The translations under genes and the position numbers were made by a program. Below the pieces are notes generated by a model. The model saw nothing but the letters and a program-made list of their open reading frames with translations. It had not been told where the DNA came from and did no database searches. This document shows positions 1-7,557 of a stretch of DNA of 42,677 nucleotides, in pieces; within the stretch, counting starts at the first letter, position 1; each line of letters starts with the position of its first letter. The DNA is from Motiliproteus sp. (GTDB taxonomy: Bacteria; Pseudomonadota; Gammaproteobacteria; Pseudomonadales; Balneatricaceae), in NCBI GenBank assembly GCA_026196225.1, contig JAPHRD010000019.1, positions 1 to 42,677 on the forward strand. Direction: 5' to 3'.

Positions 1-2
1 AA

Positions 3-482
3 AACACATTGGAGCGCATCCTCAAGTGGCGCAAGCAGGTACCCGATCTGGCCCTGCGTTCAACCTTTGTGGTGGGCTTCCCTGGTGAGACCGAACAGGA
101 TTTTCAACTACTGCTGGACTGGCTAGATGAAGCCGAGCTGGATCGCGTGGGCTGTTTTAAATACAGCCCCGTAGAAGGCGCCAAAGCCAACGACTTACCC
201 AACCATATCGCCCCCGAGTTACAACAGGAACGCTGGGAACGCTTCATGGCTAAGCAGCAGGAGATCAGCACCCGTAAACTGCAGCGTCGTATCGGCACCA
301 TCCAACCAATCCTGATCGACGAAGTAGATGAAGAAGGCGCCATCGGCCGCACTTACGCCGACGCACCGCAGATCGACGGCATGGTCTATCTCAATGGCTT
401 CCACGACTGCGCACCCGGTGATTTTGTCGAAGTAAAGATCGAACACTCTGACGAATACGATCTCTGGGGCACGCCAATCTAA
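3..482 (+). CDS. rimO: Ribosomal protein uS12 methylthiotransferase RimO (3' part only)
   Basis: RimO is a radical-SAM enzyme that methylthiolates the conserved aspartate of ribosomal protein S12. Only the last ~159 residues are present; the gene begins upstream of the window, so the iron-sulfur cysteine motif is not visible. What is visible matches the end of the radical-SAM barrel ([17 protein letters not shown], then [15 protein letters not shown]) followed by the C-terminal TRAM domain ([28 protein letters not shown], ending [10 protein letters not shown]). These segments follow E. coli RimO almost residue for residue, which separates it from the related MiaB. The reading frame is open to the first base, and the TTG at position 9 is an internal leucine codon, not a start. 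The next gene follows 36 nt downstream on the same strand. Confidence 0.95.
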   Translation, partial: NTLERILKWRKQVPDLALRSTFVVGFPGETEQDFQLLLDWLDEAELDRVGCFKYSPVEGAKANDLPNHIAPELQQERWERFMAKQQEISTRKLQRRIGTIQPILIDEVDEEGAIGRTYADAPQIDGMVYLNGFHDCAPGDFVEVKIEHSDEYDLWGTPI

Positions 483-518
483 AGCGGCCCCTTCGATCCA
501 GCCACTTCAGGAGCCGTT

Positions 519-878
519 ATGGATATCGAAGCACTGCAGCAGAAGATCCAAAAGTTCGCCGATGAGCGGGATTGGGACCAGTTCCACAATCCCAAGAACC
601 TGGTGATGGCTCTTTCCGTGGAAGCCTCAGAGTTACTGGAAGAGTTTCAGTGGCTGACGCCAGAACAATCCGCCCAGCTCAAGAGTGAAGACCCGGAACG
701 CCACCAGCGCGTAGAGGATGAAATAGCCGACGTCGCCGTCTACCTTCTGCGCCTGGCGGACAAATTGGATATCGATCTGGAATCCGCTATCGCTCAAAAG
801 ATGGCAAAAAATGACACCAAATACCCCGCTGATAAAGTGCGGGGATCGGCGAAAAAGTACTACGAGTACAAAGACTAA
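519..878 (+). CDS. MazG-like nucleotide pyrophosphohydrolase
   Basis: A 119-residue all-alpha NTP pyrophosphohydrolase of the MazG/RS21-C6 (dCTP pyrophosphatase-like) type, expected to hydrolyse (d)NTPs to the monophosphate and pyrophosphate in the cytoplasm, as a house-cleaning enzyme. The Mg-binding signature is visible: EASELLEEFQW (acidic residues at about 38, 41 and 42) and EDEIADVAVYLL (E68 and D71). The length fits the single-domain members rather than the double-domain MazG of E. coli. ATG is preceded by an AGGAG element (tcaggagccgttatg). It lies 36 nt after rimO on the same strand and may be co-transcribed. The exact substrate cannot be told from sequence. Confidence 0.85.
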   Translation: MDIEALQQKIQKFADERDWDQFHNPKNLVMALSVEASELLEEFQWLTPEQSAQLKSEDPERHQRVEDEIADVAVYLLRLADKLDIDLESAIAQKMAKNDTKYPADKVRGSAKKYYEYKD

Positions 879-917
879 TTTTTGAGCCTAGATATTGTGA
901 CTCTGAGGATCAGGGGA

Positions 918-1190
918 TCAAGAGTCTGTCTCGATCATCATCAACACTTCCCCTTCATCAACCAGATCACCGGGGTTGATAAAAACACCCAGCACAGTCC
1001 CAGCCTGATCAGCACTAATCTCCCAGTCAATCTTGGCTAATTCCAACACAGCCAAAGGAGCGTATAGCTCCACCCGATCTCCCACACTCACCAGCACCTC
1101 CGCCACCTCGATATCATCACTGGCACAGGTCCCGCAAGTCTCCCAGCATTCGGGGAACTGAGAGAGTTTTATCTCGACGATTTCTCCCAT
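918..1190 (-). CDS. Stand-alone biotin/lipoyl-attachment-type domain protein
   Basis: A small protein (90 residues from the ATG) made of a single biotinyl/lipoyl-type fold. The pattern VSVGDRVELYAPLAVLELAK-IDWEI followed by ADQAGTVLGVFINPGDLVDEGEVL matches the E2 lipoyl domain of 2-oxoacid dehydrogenases. The lysine of LELAK sits where the modified lysine of ETDKA normally is. No catalytic E2 domain follows, and no dehydrogenase or carboxylase genes are adjacent. A CxxC (CGTC) lies near the N-terminus. It may be a carrier domain acting in trans or an unmodified relic. The start is uncertain: an in-frame TTG at 1205 adds five residues; I chose ATG because MGEIVEIKL matches the usual start of such domains. 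Neither start has a strong ribosome binding site. Confidence 0.7.
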   Translation of the reverse strand: MGEIVEIKLSQFPECWETCGTCASDDIEVAEVLVSVGDRVELYAPLAVLELAKIDWEISADQAGTVLGVFINPGDLVDEGEVLMMIETDS

Positions 1191-1319
1191 CAGCAAAGCA
1201 CTCAAAAAAGCAGAAAAGTTGACCGATTGTCATCGTTGAACAAGATTGTGGATGATAGGCTAGCCACTGAAAAACGCACTTGTATTATATCAACACAGCG
1301 ACCTAAAAAGGATTTAACC

Positions 1320-1793
1320 ATGCAGCACAGAATCGCTGTGGCAGCCCTAATCGGCGGCCTCACCCTCACTACTTCCCTCTTTGCAGGCCGCTTCGATCCT
1401 GCCGAATCACTGGCCAACTATACTCCGGAACTAACCAAAGAGTTCAAACAGCTACTGCGGGATGCCGATGTAGAAGCCGGTGCCGCTTACTTCGACCGCA
1501 AGTGCATCAATTGCCACGATGCAGTCAAAGAGGGAAAGCACGGCAAAGGGCCTCTACTTTGGAATCTGTTTGGAAACAAAGCAGGCAGCAAAGAAGGGTT
1601 TGAGTATTCGGATGCGATGAAGGGATCAGGTCACACCTGGGATTACGCCACCCTCAACTACTACCTAACCCGCACCGACCGCGCCGTGCCGGGGCGGATC
1701 ATGAACTTCAGGGGGATTCGCAAAGATAAGCAGCGTGCAGATCTGTTGGCTTATCTAAGACAGTTTAACGAGCAGCCGCCTAAGCTGCCGTGA
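1320..1793 (+). CDS. Periplasmic c-type cytochrome (class I, monohaem)
   Basis: A 157-residue exported monohaem cytochrome c. Residues 1-22 form a signal peptide (hydrophobic IAVAALIGGLTLTTSLFAG). The haem-binding motif CINCH is at 62-66, and a methionine in RIMNFRG (M128) is the likely sixth haem ligand. The region GPLLWNLFGNKAGS followed by YSDAMKGSG resembles mitochondrial-type and related class I cytochromes, so it is presumably a soluble periplasmic electron carrier. The frame is open upstream to 1227, but the ATG at 1320 is preferred because AAAGGA lies just ahead and the signal peptide begins there. It stands alone between a minus-strand lipoyl-domain gene and the DHH gene; no oxidase or reductase partner is adjacent. 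Confidence 0.85.
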   Translation: MQHRIAVAALIGGLTLTTSLFAGRFDPAESLANYTPELTKEFKQLLRDADVEAGAAYFDRKCINCHDAVKEGKHGKGPLLWNLFGNKAGSKEGFEYSDAMKGSGHTWDYATLNYYLTRTDRAVPGRIMNFRGIRKDKQRADLLAYLRQFNEQPPKLP

Positions 1794-1975
1794 TTTACTG
1801 ACAAAAAAGCTGCCAATAGACGGCCTTTACCTCATGCAAAAACGAAAAATGTGATCTTCGTCATATGAATCGAAAACCACACTCTGCAGGAGCACTTAGT
1901 ATCGGTTGAGCGCTTTAGACTCCTGAAAAGCTGTGCTACTTTTTCCTGACTGCTCACACTCAAGGATACGCTCAA

Positions 1976-2905
1976 ATGGCTGCTGAAAAATATCGACTGG
2001 TGACACGAAGTGATTTTGATGGATTGGTCTGTGCGGTGTTGCTCAAACATCTAGACCTGATTGAGGACATTAAATTCGTCCACCCCAAGGATATGCAGGA
2101 TCGTAAGATCGATATTAATAATCGCGATATCACCACCAACCTGCCCTACGTACCCGGTGTCAACCTCGCCTTCGATCACCACCTCTCAGAAACCATTCGC
2201 AACGAGAAAGTCGACAACCATATCATCGATCCAGACGCCCCCTCAGCAGCTCGCGTCGTCTGGAAACATTATGGTGGTCACGATGCCTTCCCGGCAGCTT
2301 GGGACGAAATGATGGATGCAGTGGATAAAGGTGACTCCGCCCAGTTTAATCAACAAGAAGTGCTCCACGCCGATGGCTGGGTGCTGCTCAACTTCTTGAT
2401 GGACGCCCGTACCGGCTTGGGCCGTTTCCGCGAGTTCCGTATCTCAAATTATGCGCTAATGATGGATTTGATCGATTACTGCAAGGACCATTCGATCGAA
2501 CAAATATTGGCGCTACCCGACGTCAAAGAGCGAGTCGACCTCTATTTTGAACAGGAAGAAAAGTTCAAAGAACAGATCCAACGTTGCGCTACCGAGCACC
2601 GCAACTTGGTCGTACTGGACCTACGCAACGAAGAAACCATCTGGGCTGGCAACCGCTTTATGATCTACGCCCTCTACCCCAAGTGCAATATTTCCATACA
2701 CATACTTTGGGGCCTGAAGCAACAAAACACCGTTTTTGCTACCGGTAAATCCATCTTCGACCGTGGCTCCAAAACCAACGTCGGCGAACTTATGCTGAAA
2801 TATAACGGCGGCGGCCATCAAGCGGCAGGGACCTGCCAAGTGGACAACGAAAAATCTGCAGCAGTGCTACAAGAATTAGTTGAGCAGATAACAGCCGATG
2901 GTTGA
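1976..2905 (+). CDS. DHH/DHHA1-family phosphoesterase (exopolyphosphatase-like)
   Basis: A 309-residue protein of the DHH superfamily (RecJ, PPX1, NrnA, pApA/oligonucleotide phosphodiesterases). Metal-binding motifs are visible: RSDFDGLVC (D13, D15) near the N-terminus and the DHH signature FDHHLSET (67-69). The C-terminal DHHA1 substrate-binding motif NGGGHQAAGTCQV is close to residue 285. Such proteins are often named exopolyphosphatase-related, but the substrate could equally be a short oligonucleotide or a cyclic-dinucleotide product. It is a single gene, followed at once by a bidirectional terminator shared with ssrA. It has no signal peptide or membrane segment, so it is cytoplasmic. 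Confidence 0.8.
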   Translation: MAAEKYRLVTRSDFDGLVCAVLLKHLDLIEDIKFVHPKDMQDRKIDINNRDITTNLPYVPGVNLAFDHHLSETIRNEKVDNHIIDPDAPSAARVVWKHYGGHDAFPAAWDEMMDAVDKGDSAQFNQQEVLHADGWVLLNFLMDARTGLGRFREFRISNYALMMDLIDYCKDHSIEQILALPDVKERVDLYFEQEEKFKEQIQRCATEHRNLVVLDLRNEETIWAGNRFMIYALYPKCNISIHILWGLKQQNTVFATGKSIFDRGSKTNVGELMLKYNGGGHQAAGTCQVDNEKSAAVLQELVEQITADG

Positions 2906-2921
2906 TAGTCCATATTGAAAT

Positions 2922-2951
2922 AAAAAAGGCTGCCATTAAGGCAGCCTTTTT
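2922..2951. terminator. Bidirectional rho-independent terminator between the DHH gene and ssrA
   Basis: A perfect stem (AAAGGCTGCC / GGCAGCCTTT) with loop ATTAA is flanked by A-tracts and T-tracts, so it can terminate the plus-strand DHH transcript and the minus-strand tmRNA transcript. It begins 16 nt after the DHH stop codon and ends 6 nt before the tmRNA 3' CCA. Confidence 0.9.
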
Positions 2952-2957
2952 CTGAAT

Positions 2958-3322
2958 TGGTGGAGCTGGCGGGACTTGAACCCGCGTCCACGATGTTTCC
3001 GAACCAATGATACTACATGCTTAGTCTATCTATTAGTTAACTCAGAAAGGCTCCGACAGACAGGATTCTTGTGAGCGAGCCAGATTAGTTTTAGCGCTTC
3101 AGCCCCTGGCGAGGCATCCATCGCGATCCTATATGGGATGACCTTCCGAACCCCGACCTATAGGCAAATACGGGTGGAAGGGCACTAAACAGGTTATTAA
3201 GCTGCTAGAGCGTAGTTTTCGTCGTTTGCAATTAAGCAGTGGCAAGGTTTATTTACGTGATCACTTACCGCTCACGACATGCACACAGGACATACGCACC
3301 ATGTCGAAACCAAATCAGCCCC
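2958..3322 (-). ncRNA. ssrA: Transfer-messenger RNA (tmRNA)
   Basis: A one-piece tmRNA of 365 nt that rescues stalled ribosomes together with SmpB. The 5' end (minus strand) reads GGGGCTGATTTGGTTTCGAC and the 3' end reads GTTCAAGTCCCGCCAGCTCC-ACCA. The first seven bases pair with CAGCTCC to form the acceptor stem. The tag-coding segment at 3229-3197 reads GCA AAC GAC GAA AAC TAC GCT CTA GCA GCT TAA, i.e. ANDENYALAA-stop, identical to the E. coli encoded tag. CCA is encoded. A sigma-70-like promoter lies upstream and a strong terminator downstream. Confidence 0.98.
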
Positions 3323-3343
3323 GGAGTGGTAGTCAGGTAGGCC

Positions 3344-3371
3344 ACTATAAGGATCGGTGGCCAATTTTCAA
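3344..3371 (-). promoter_or_regulatory. Sigma-70 promoter of ssrA
   Basis: On the minus strand, TTGAAA (3371-3366) and TATAGT (3349-3344) are separated by 16 nt. Initiation would fall near 3337, giving a short 5' leader before the mature tmRNA end at 3322 that RNase P would remove. Confidence 0.7.
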
Positions 3372-3433
3372 GATTATAAAGCAAATATCGACTTAGTGAC
3401 GCAGTTATTACCGCATCTTAAGATTGGACCCCG

Positions 3434-4966
3434 TTATTCGACTAGGGTTTCCTCACAAACCTCAACTAGATCGCCATACACAGTAAAGCGATTACGCCCA
3501 GTTTTTTTCGAGGAATACATGGCATTGTCGGCATGGTTCAGCAGCACTTCGGGCTCTTCACCGTGATCGGGGAACAGGCTGATGCCCATACTGATTCCCA
3601 CGGGGCAATCACAGCCGCCATAAATAAAGGGATCACGAAAACGTTCGATTATCTTTTCTGCCACCACTTCAACCGCCCGGCGGCACCGTATCTCCGGGAC
3701 AATCACGATAAACTCGTCACCGCCCAGACGTACCAGCTTGTCGGTCTCTCGCAAACATTCTCGAATACGCTCTGCAGCGCGGATCAGTACTAAATCACCA
3801 CAATCGTGACCAAAGCTGTCGTTGGTTTGCTTAAAGCCATCCAGATCCAAGAACATAACTGCTAACTGCTGCTGATTGCGCTTGGCTCGCTTAATGTCCT
3901 CTTGCAGATGCTCAGAGAACCAGCGTCGGTTGGGCAGCCCGGTAAGCGGGTCGTGGCGAACCATATGTTGGAGTTTTTTCTGGGTTTTGCGGTGTTCGTT
4001 AATTTCGTTAAGCAGCTGTTGGTTTTTCTCATAGAGTTCCGCAGTACGCTTGGCAACGCGACTTTCCAGTTGATCGTGAGCTTCTTGAAGCTTGGACGTG
4101 CGCTCGCTGACCTGCTGTCGCAACACCAGCACACCGCCAAACAGCATCGCCAAAACTGAAAGCGTTCCCCCCAGGGTCCAGATTAGCCACTCGGGGATTT
4201 CAAGCTCCCGTTGATCGCCATACCAGCGATCCAGCGCTTTGAAATAGTAGGAATTATTGTCATCTTTTAGAGTCCGCAATTGGCGGTTGAGCGCTTCCAA
4301 ATAGTCTCCGCCCATTCCCTCTTTTACGGCGTAATGGACCTCTTTCGAGCAACAGACAATGGGGCTGCGATAAACCTTGTGATTGGCAGCAAGTGTGTTG
4401 CCATTGGAACGGGAGGTAATACCCGCATCGGCGAAACCGTTCTCTACCTGGCGTAATATCTGCGCATAGCTATCCACCTCGATAAAGGTCACCGGCAGGT
4501 CAAAACGTTCAAGCAGGGATTTAAAACTGAGGGTATAGATATCTTCTTTCAGACCAACAACACGTCGCTGGCGGAGATCGAGAATCGATTGGATATCCTT
4601 GTCGCGCACATAGACCTGCCCCCAGTTAATAAATAAGGGCTCGCTGGTAAAGTCATAGATTTTGTCGCGCTCTTCGTTATAGGCCATGCCGGCGATCATA
4701 TCGATGCTACCGGTATTCAGCTGTTTAATTAGCCCAGGCCAGGTATCTTTAACGTATTGCAGCTGCCAGCCTTCGGCTTTAGCGATGTGCTCAAGGATCT
4801 CAATATAAAAGCCACGAACTTTGCCGTTATCATCGTAGAAAACGCTGGGATTATTTTGGTAGACGCCCACCCGGATAGTTTCCGCCCCGAAAGCCGAAGC
4901 AGAAAACAGCATCGCCGTGAGACAAAGCGATAGGAGTTTACATCTGATGTTATTAAGCGAGTCCAT
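3434..4966 (-). CDS. Membrane diguanylate cyclase with periplasmic substrate-binding sensor (SBP_bac_3-TM-GGDEF)
   Basis: A 510-residue sensor cyclase making c-di-GMP from GTP. In order: a signal peptide (1-27, ending SAFGAE); an amino-acid-type periplasmic binding domain (about 30-250, starting IRVGVYQNNPSVFYDDNGK-VRGFYIE); one membrane helix (about 260-283); a coiled coil (about 285-345); and a GGDEF domain opening with HDPLTGLPNRRWF. The active site GGDEF is at 415-419. An intact inhibitory RxxD site (RETD, 406-409) lies five residues ahead, so the enzyme is predicted active and feedback-inhibited. The ligand is probably a small polar solute such as an amino acid (inference from the domain family). 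It is monocistronic; the neighbours are ssrA and a LysE-type exporter. Confidence 0.92.
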   Translation of the reverse strand: MDSLNNIRCKLLSLCLTAMLFSASAFGAETIRVGVYQNNPSVFYDDNGKVRGFYIEILEHIAKAEGWQLQYVKDTWPGLIKQLNTGSIDMIAGMAYNEERDKIYDFTSEPLFINWGQVYVRDKDIQSILDLRQRRVVGLKEDIYTLSFKSLLERFDLPVTFIEVDSYAQILRQVENGFADAGITSRSNGNTLAANHKVYRSPIVCCSKEVHYAVKEGMGGDYLEALNRQLRTLKDDNNSYYFKALDRWYGDQRELEIPEWLIWTLGGTLSVLAMLFGGVLVLRQQVSERTSKLQEAHDQLESRVAKRTAELYEKNQQLLNEINEHRKTQKKLQHMVRHDPLTGLPNRRWFSEHLQEDIKRAKRNQQQLAVMFLDLDGFKQTNDSFGHDCGDLVLIRAAERIRECLRETDKLVRLGGDEFIVIVPEIRCRRAVEVVAEKIIERFRDPFIYGGCDCPVGISMGISLFPDHGEEPEVLLNHADNAMYSSKKTGRNRFTVYGDLVEVCEETLVE

Positions 4967-5207
4967 CCGAGCCTACTACTACCTGACATTTCCATGACAA
5001 GACTTTAATTCAAAAATCAAAATAGACTAAAGATAATTATAATTGAATTTTGATATTCAAATTTGAATTAGAGATTAATTTACGCACGAAGGAATAATAA
5101 TAGACTACTGGTTAAAATACGTCCCCAAAATATGGTTATATACTACTCATTACCAAGGCTTTTTGGTTATATCCGCCCCGTGCGGCCATTCCACTAAGCA
5201 ACCAGCC

Positions 5208-5813
5208 CTACATCAAAACTTGCAACAGCGCCCAAGCCCCAAAACAGATCAGCACTGACGCAGAGAGCCTGTTAATCCAACCCAAGCTTTCCTGGCTAAG
5301 GCAATGTTTCAAGCTTCCTGCAGCCAATGCCAACACCAACCACCATATCGCCGAACCTAAAAACACGCCTAACACCATCCACCAGGGGCTGCTTTGATCG
5401 CTGAGCCCCCCAATGCTGGAAAAGATTGCCAAAAAAGCCAGGATGGTCAGAGGGTTCGCCAGGGTCAGTAAGAACGTAGTAAAGAACTCTCGCCAATAGC
5501 CCTTACCGCAGTCCACGCCCTTCCCTATAACAGAACTAGGCTGCCAGCCGGTCCGCCACCCCAGAAAACAAAGAAAAATCCCTCCTGTCAGTTTGATCAG
5601 ATCGATATGGGGTTGCAGCCACTGCAATACAATCACCACTCCTACAGCAGCCATAGCGCCGTAAACGCCATCAGCCACAGCCGCCCCCATGCCAGCCACA
5701 GCCCCGTGCCGCCACCCCTTAGTTAGAGAACGTTGCAGGCAAAGCACCCCGATGGGCCCTACTGGAGCTGCTATCGAGACCCCAACCACCAAACCTTTAA
5801 TAAATACTTCCAT
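5208..5813 (-). CDS. LysE/RhtB-family amino acid exporter
   Basis: A 201-residue inner-membrane protein with about six hydrophobic helices. The family N-terminus is clear: FIKGLVVGVSIAAPVGPIG with an RSLTKGWRHG loop, then a C-terminal LVLALAAGSLK segment. LysE/RhtB proteins export amino acids (lysine, arginine, threonine, homoserine and others) by proton antiport. It is divergent from an Lrp/AsnC regulator 131 nt away, the usual arrangement for an exporter induced by its substrate. The precise amino acid cannot be read from sequence. Confidence 0.88.
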   Translation of the reverse strand: MEVFIKGLVVGVSIAAPVGPIGVLCLQRSLTKGWRHGAVAGMGAAVADGVYGAMAAVGVVIVLQWLQPHIDLIKLTGGIFLCFLGWRTGWQPSSVIGKGVDCGKGYWREFFTTFLLTLANPLTILAFLAIFSSIGGLSDQSSPWWMVLGVFLGSAIWWLVLALAAGSLKHCLSQESLGWINRLSASVLICFGAWALLQVLM

Positions 5814-5944
5814 CGACGATGACTCTTAGAACACAAAAACAACATTGTTATTTTAAGAATCAGAAATCAGAATAGGCATAGATAAAAGCAAACAATAACG
5901 CCTATAAACCTTATGATTACCTATCAATCTTTAGGATTTATCGC
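5814..5944. promoter_or_regulatory. Shared divergent promoter region, LysE-type exporter / Lrp regulator
   Basis: A 131-nt AT-rich intergenic region between two divergent starts, expected to hold both promoters and the Lrp-family operator. Short imperfect dyads such as ACAACATTGT are present near 5840, but no clear consensus operator stands out. Confidence 0.4.
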
Positions 5945-6391
5945 ATGATTAGCAAAGTAGACTCTGTTGGCTGGAAAATACTCTCAGCCCTGCAACGGGA
6001 TGGCCGCGCCAGTTATGCCGCTATCGCCAGAGAAGTGGGAATGTCGTTACCGACCGTTACCGAACGGATCAAACGCATGGAGGCAGAAGAGTTAATAGAA
6101 GGCTATCGCGCCATCATCGACGAAACCAAACTAGGACGCACTCTGACGGTATTTATCCAGCTAAAAATACCAGCCAGCCTTTACAAGAAGTTCTTAGAGA
6201 AAGCGGAAAAACTGGAAGCGATTCGAGAGTGCCATCATGTCACTGGAGACGGTGCATTTATTATCAAAGCATTGATGTCTGAGATACGTGAACTGGAGCC
6301 GCTGATCGCCACTCTGAGCGAATTTGGTGAAACCAAGACCTCGATCGTCATGTCTTCACCGATCGTCAAAAATGGCGTCCCAGCACCTTAA
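5945..6391 (+). CDS. Lrp/AsnC-family transcriptional regulator
   Basis: A 148-residue regulator: an N-terminal AsnC-type helix-turn-helix (about 5-55; DGRASYAAIAREVGMSLPTV followed by TERIKRME) and a C-terminal RAM ligand-binding domain (about 70-145; IRECHHVTGDGAFIIKALM). Length and domain order are normal for the family. The divergent LysE-type exporter is the likely target, with an amino acid as effector. It is different from the second Lrp-type gene at 25370, which carries the TPCWKR signature missing here. Confidence 0.9.
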   Translation: MISKVDSVGWKILSALQRDGRASYAAIAREVGMSLPTVTERIKRMEAEELIEGYRAIIDETKLGRTLTVFIQLKIPASLYKKFLEKAEKLEAIRECHHVTGDGAFIIKALMSEIRELEPLIATLSEFGETKTSIVMSSPIVKNGVPAP

Positions 6392-6574
6392 AAGTGTAAA
6401 ACCTGGCTTAGATCATCCCCAAAAATTGATATATGTGTAAAAATTGAGCAAAGACAAGTGCACACAGGTAGACTAAAGTATAAAATGCCGACAGCAGTAA
6501 AGTAGCATCTTAGTCTGTCGATAACCCGAGTATCAGAACCGGCTTCGGCAGACCTTAACGAGGGTATCCAGGTA

Positions 6575-7372
6575 ATGGCGATTGATAGCGCTGTCGAATA
6601 CACCATAGAGCAGGCGGTAGCCCTGCTGGCGGGTAAAATTTCCTTACAGGCATTGAACAATAAGTCGAAGCCTGTACAGAAATATTGCCGCGATATGTTC
6701 GATTCCAAAGACTTTTGGGCCGGCGCGGCTGTAAATCGTTTTTACCAACAGATCGTCAACGATATCTGGCAAGGCGAGCTTCGCACCGTCGATAGCCAGG
6801 TTTTGGTTAAGGTTCCTGACTCCGATGGAAAATATCGCATCAAGGCGATCCATCAGAGCGAAATCACCGACGAATACGAAATATCCCCACAAACCCGTTT
6901 TAATCGGGCAGAACTGCGCCATTGGGCAGCCAGCCACCGTGAAGCTCACTCATTCCTGATGAACCGACATGAACTCGGTGTCGCACGCGGCGAAAGCTGG
7001 GAAGCCGGCAAGCAAGAGTTTCTGGAAGCCGAAGGTTACGGCGAACCCGTTGCCGCTACGGCGACGGCAGAAAATGCCAACGATCAAGCAGCCAACCAAC
7101 AGAATTCGCTGGATCCCGCTATTGCCGAGCAGATTGCTGCGTTGTTGCAAGGCGATCACCAATACCAAGCCGAAGAGTTGCGCGTTGCTATACAGGCTTG
7201 GTTGGACACCACCGCGAAATTTAACAAAGGCGAGCTGAATGGCGATCCGTCATCGGCGCTAAAAGTGTGGGTTTCCGAAAATCTAGACAATGCCAACGAC
7301 TATCAAATTAGCCGCGTCAGCAGCATGGCTAACTGGAACAGCAAGCATCCCAAATTACGCTTGGTACAGTAA
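6575..7372 (+). CDS. Protein of unknown function (265 aa)
   Basis: I do not recognise this protein. It is cytoplasmic by appearance, with no signal peptide or membrane helix. Residues 1-155 look globular and mixed alpha/beta, with aromatic runs such as SKDFWAGAAVNRFYQQIV. An Ala/Gln/Asn-rich linker at about 158-178 separates a second, helical acidic part of about 85 residues. The two-part build suggests two domains joined by a flexible linker. It is alone between an Lrp-type regulator and the giant sensor kinase gene. The ATG at 6575 is preceded by GAGGG at some distance. A GC-rich hairpin follows the stop, so it is probably transcribed separately from the kinase. Confidence 0.6.
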   Translation: MAIDSAVEYTIEQAVALLAGKISLQALNNKSKPVQKYCRDMFDSKDFWAGAAVNRFYQQIVNDIWQGELRTVDSQVLVKVPDSDGKYRIKAIHQSEITDEYEISPQTRFNRAELRHWAASHREAHSFLMNRHELGVARGESWEAGKQEFLEAEGYGEPVAATATAENANDQAANQQNSLDPAIAEQIAALLQGDHQYQAEELRVAIQAWLDTTAKFNKGELNGDPSSALKVWVSENLDNANDYQISRVSSMANWNSKHPKLRLVQ

Positions 7373-7403
7373 CCCTTAACGACTTCCGCTCAATCACATT
7401 ACC

Positions 7404-7425
7404 GAGTCCGATTCTAATCGGGCTC
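7404..7425 (+). terminator. Possible terminator hairpin after the unknown gene
   Basis: GAGTCCGAT and ATCGGGCTC form a nine-pair stem (one G-U) around a TCTA loop, 31 nt after the stop at 7372. There is no continuous T-tract directly after it, so termination is only suggested. Confidence 0.4.
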
Positions 7426-7557
7426 TGGTTCCACTTTGTAATTTTTATCCCCTGTCCGCTTTAACTCTTAGGTTATCCCTATAAATTTAGTTGATCCTAA
7501 AGCCAAATTCCCCTAGTTTTCTTAGTGTTAAAAGGTACGTTTTAGCTATCCAGTTTC

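Noticed and set aside
1794-1975. Terminator after cytochrome c
   Set aside because: Bases around 1808-1828 suggest a G/C-rich stem, but the two arms do not pair well.
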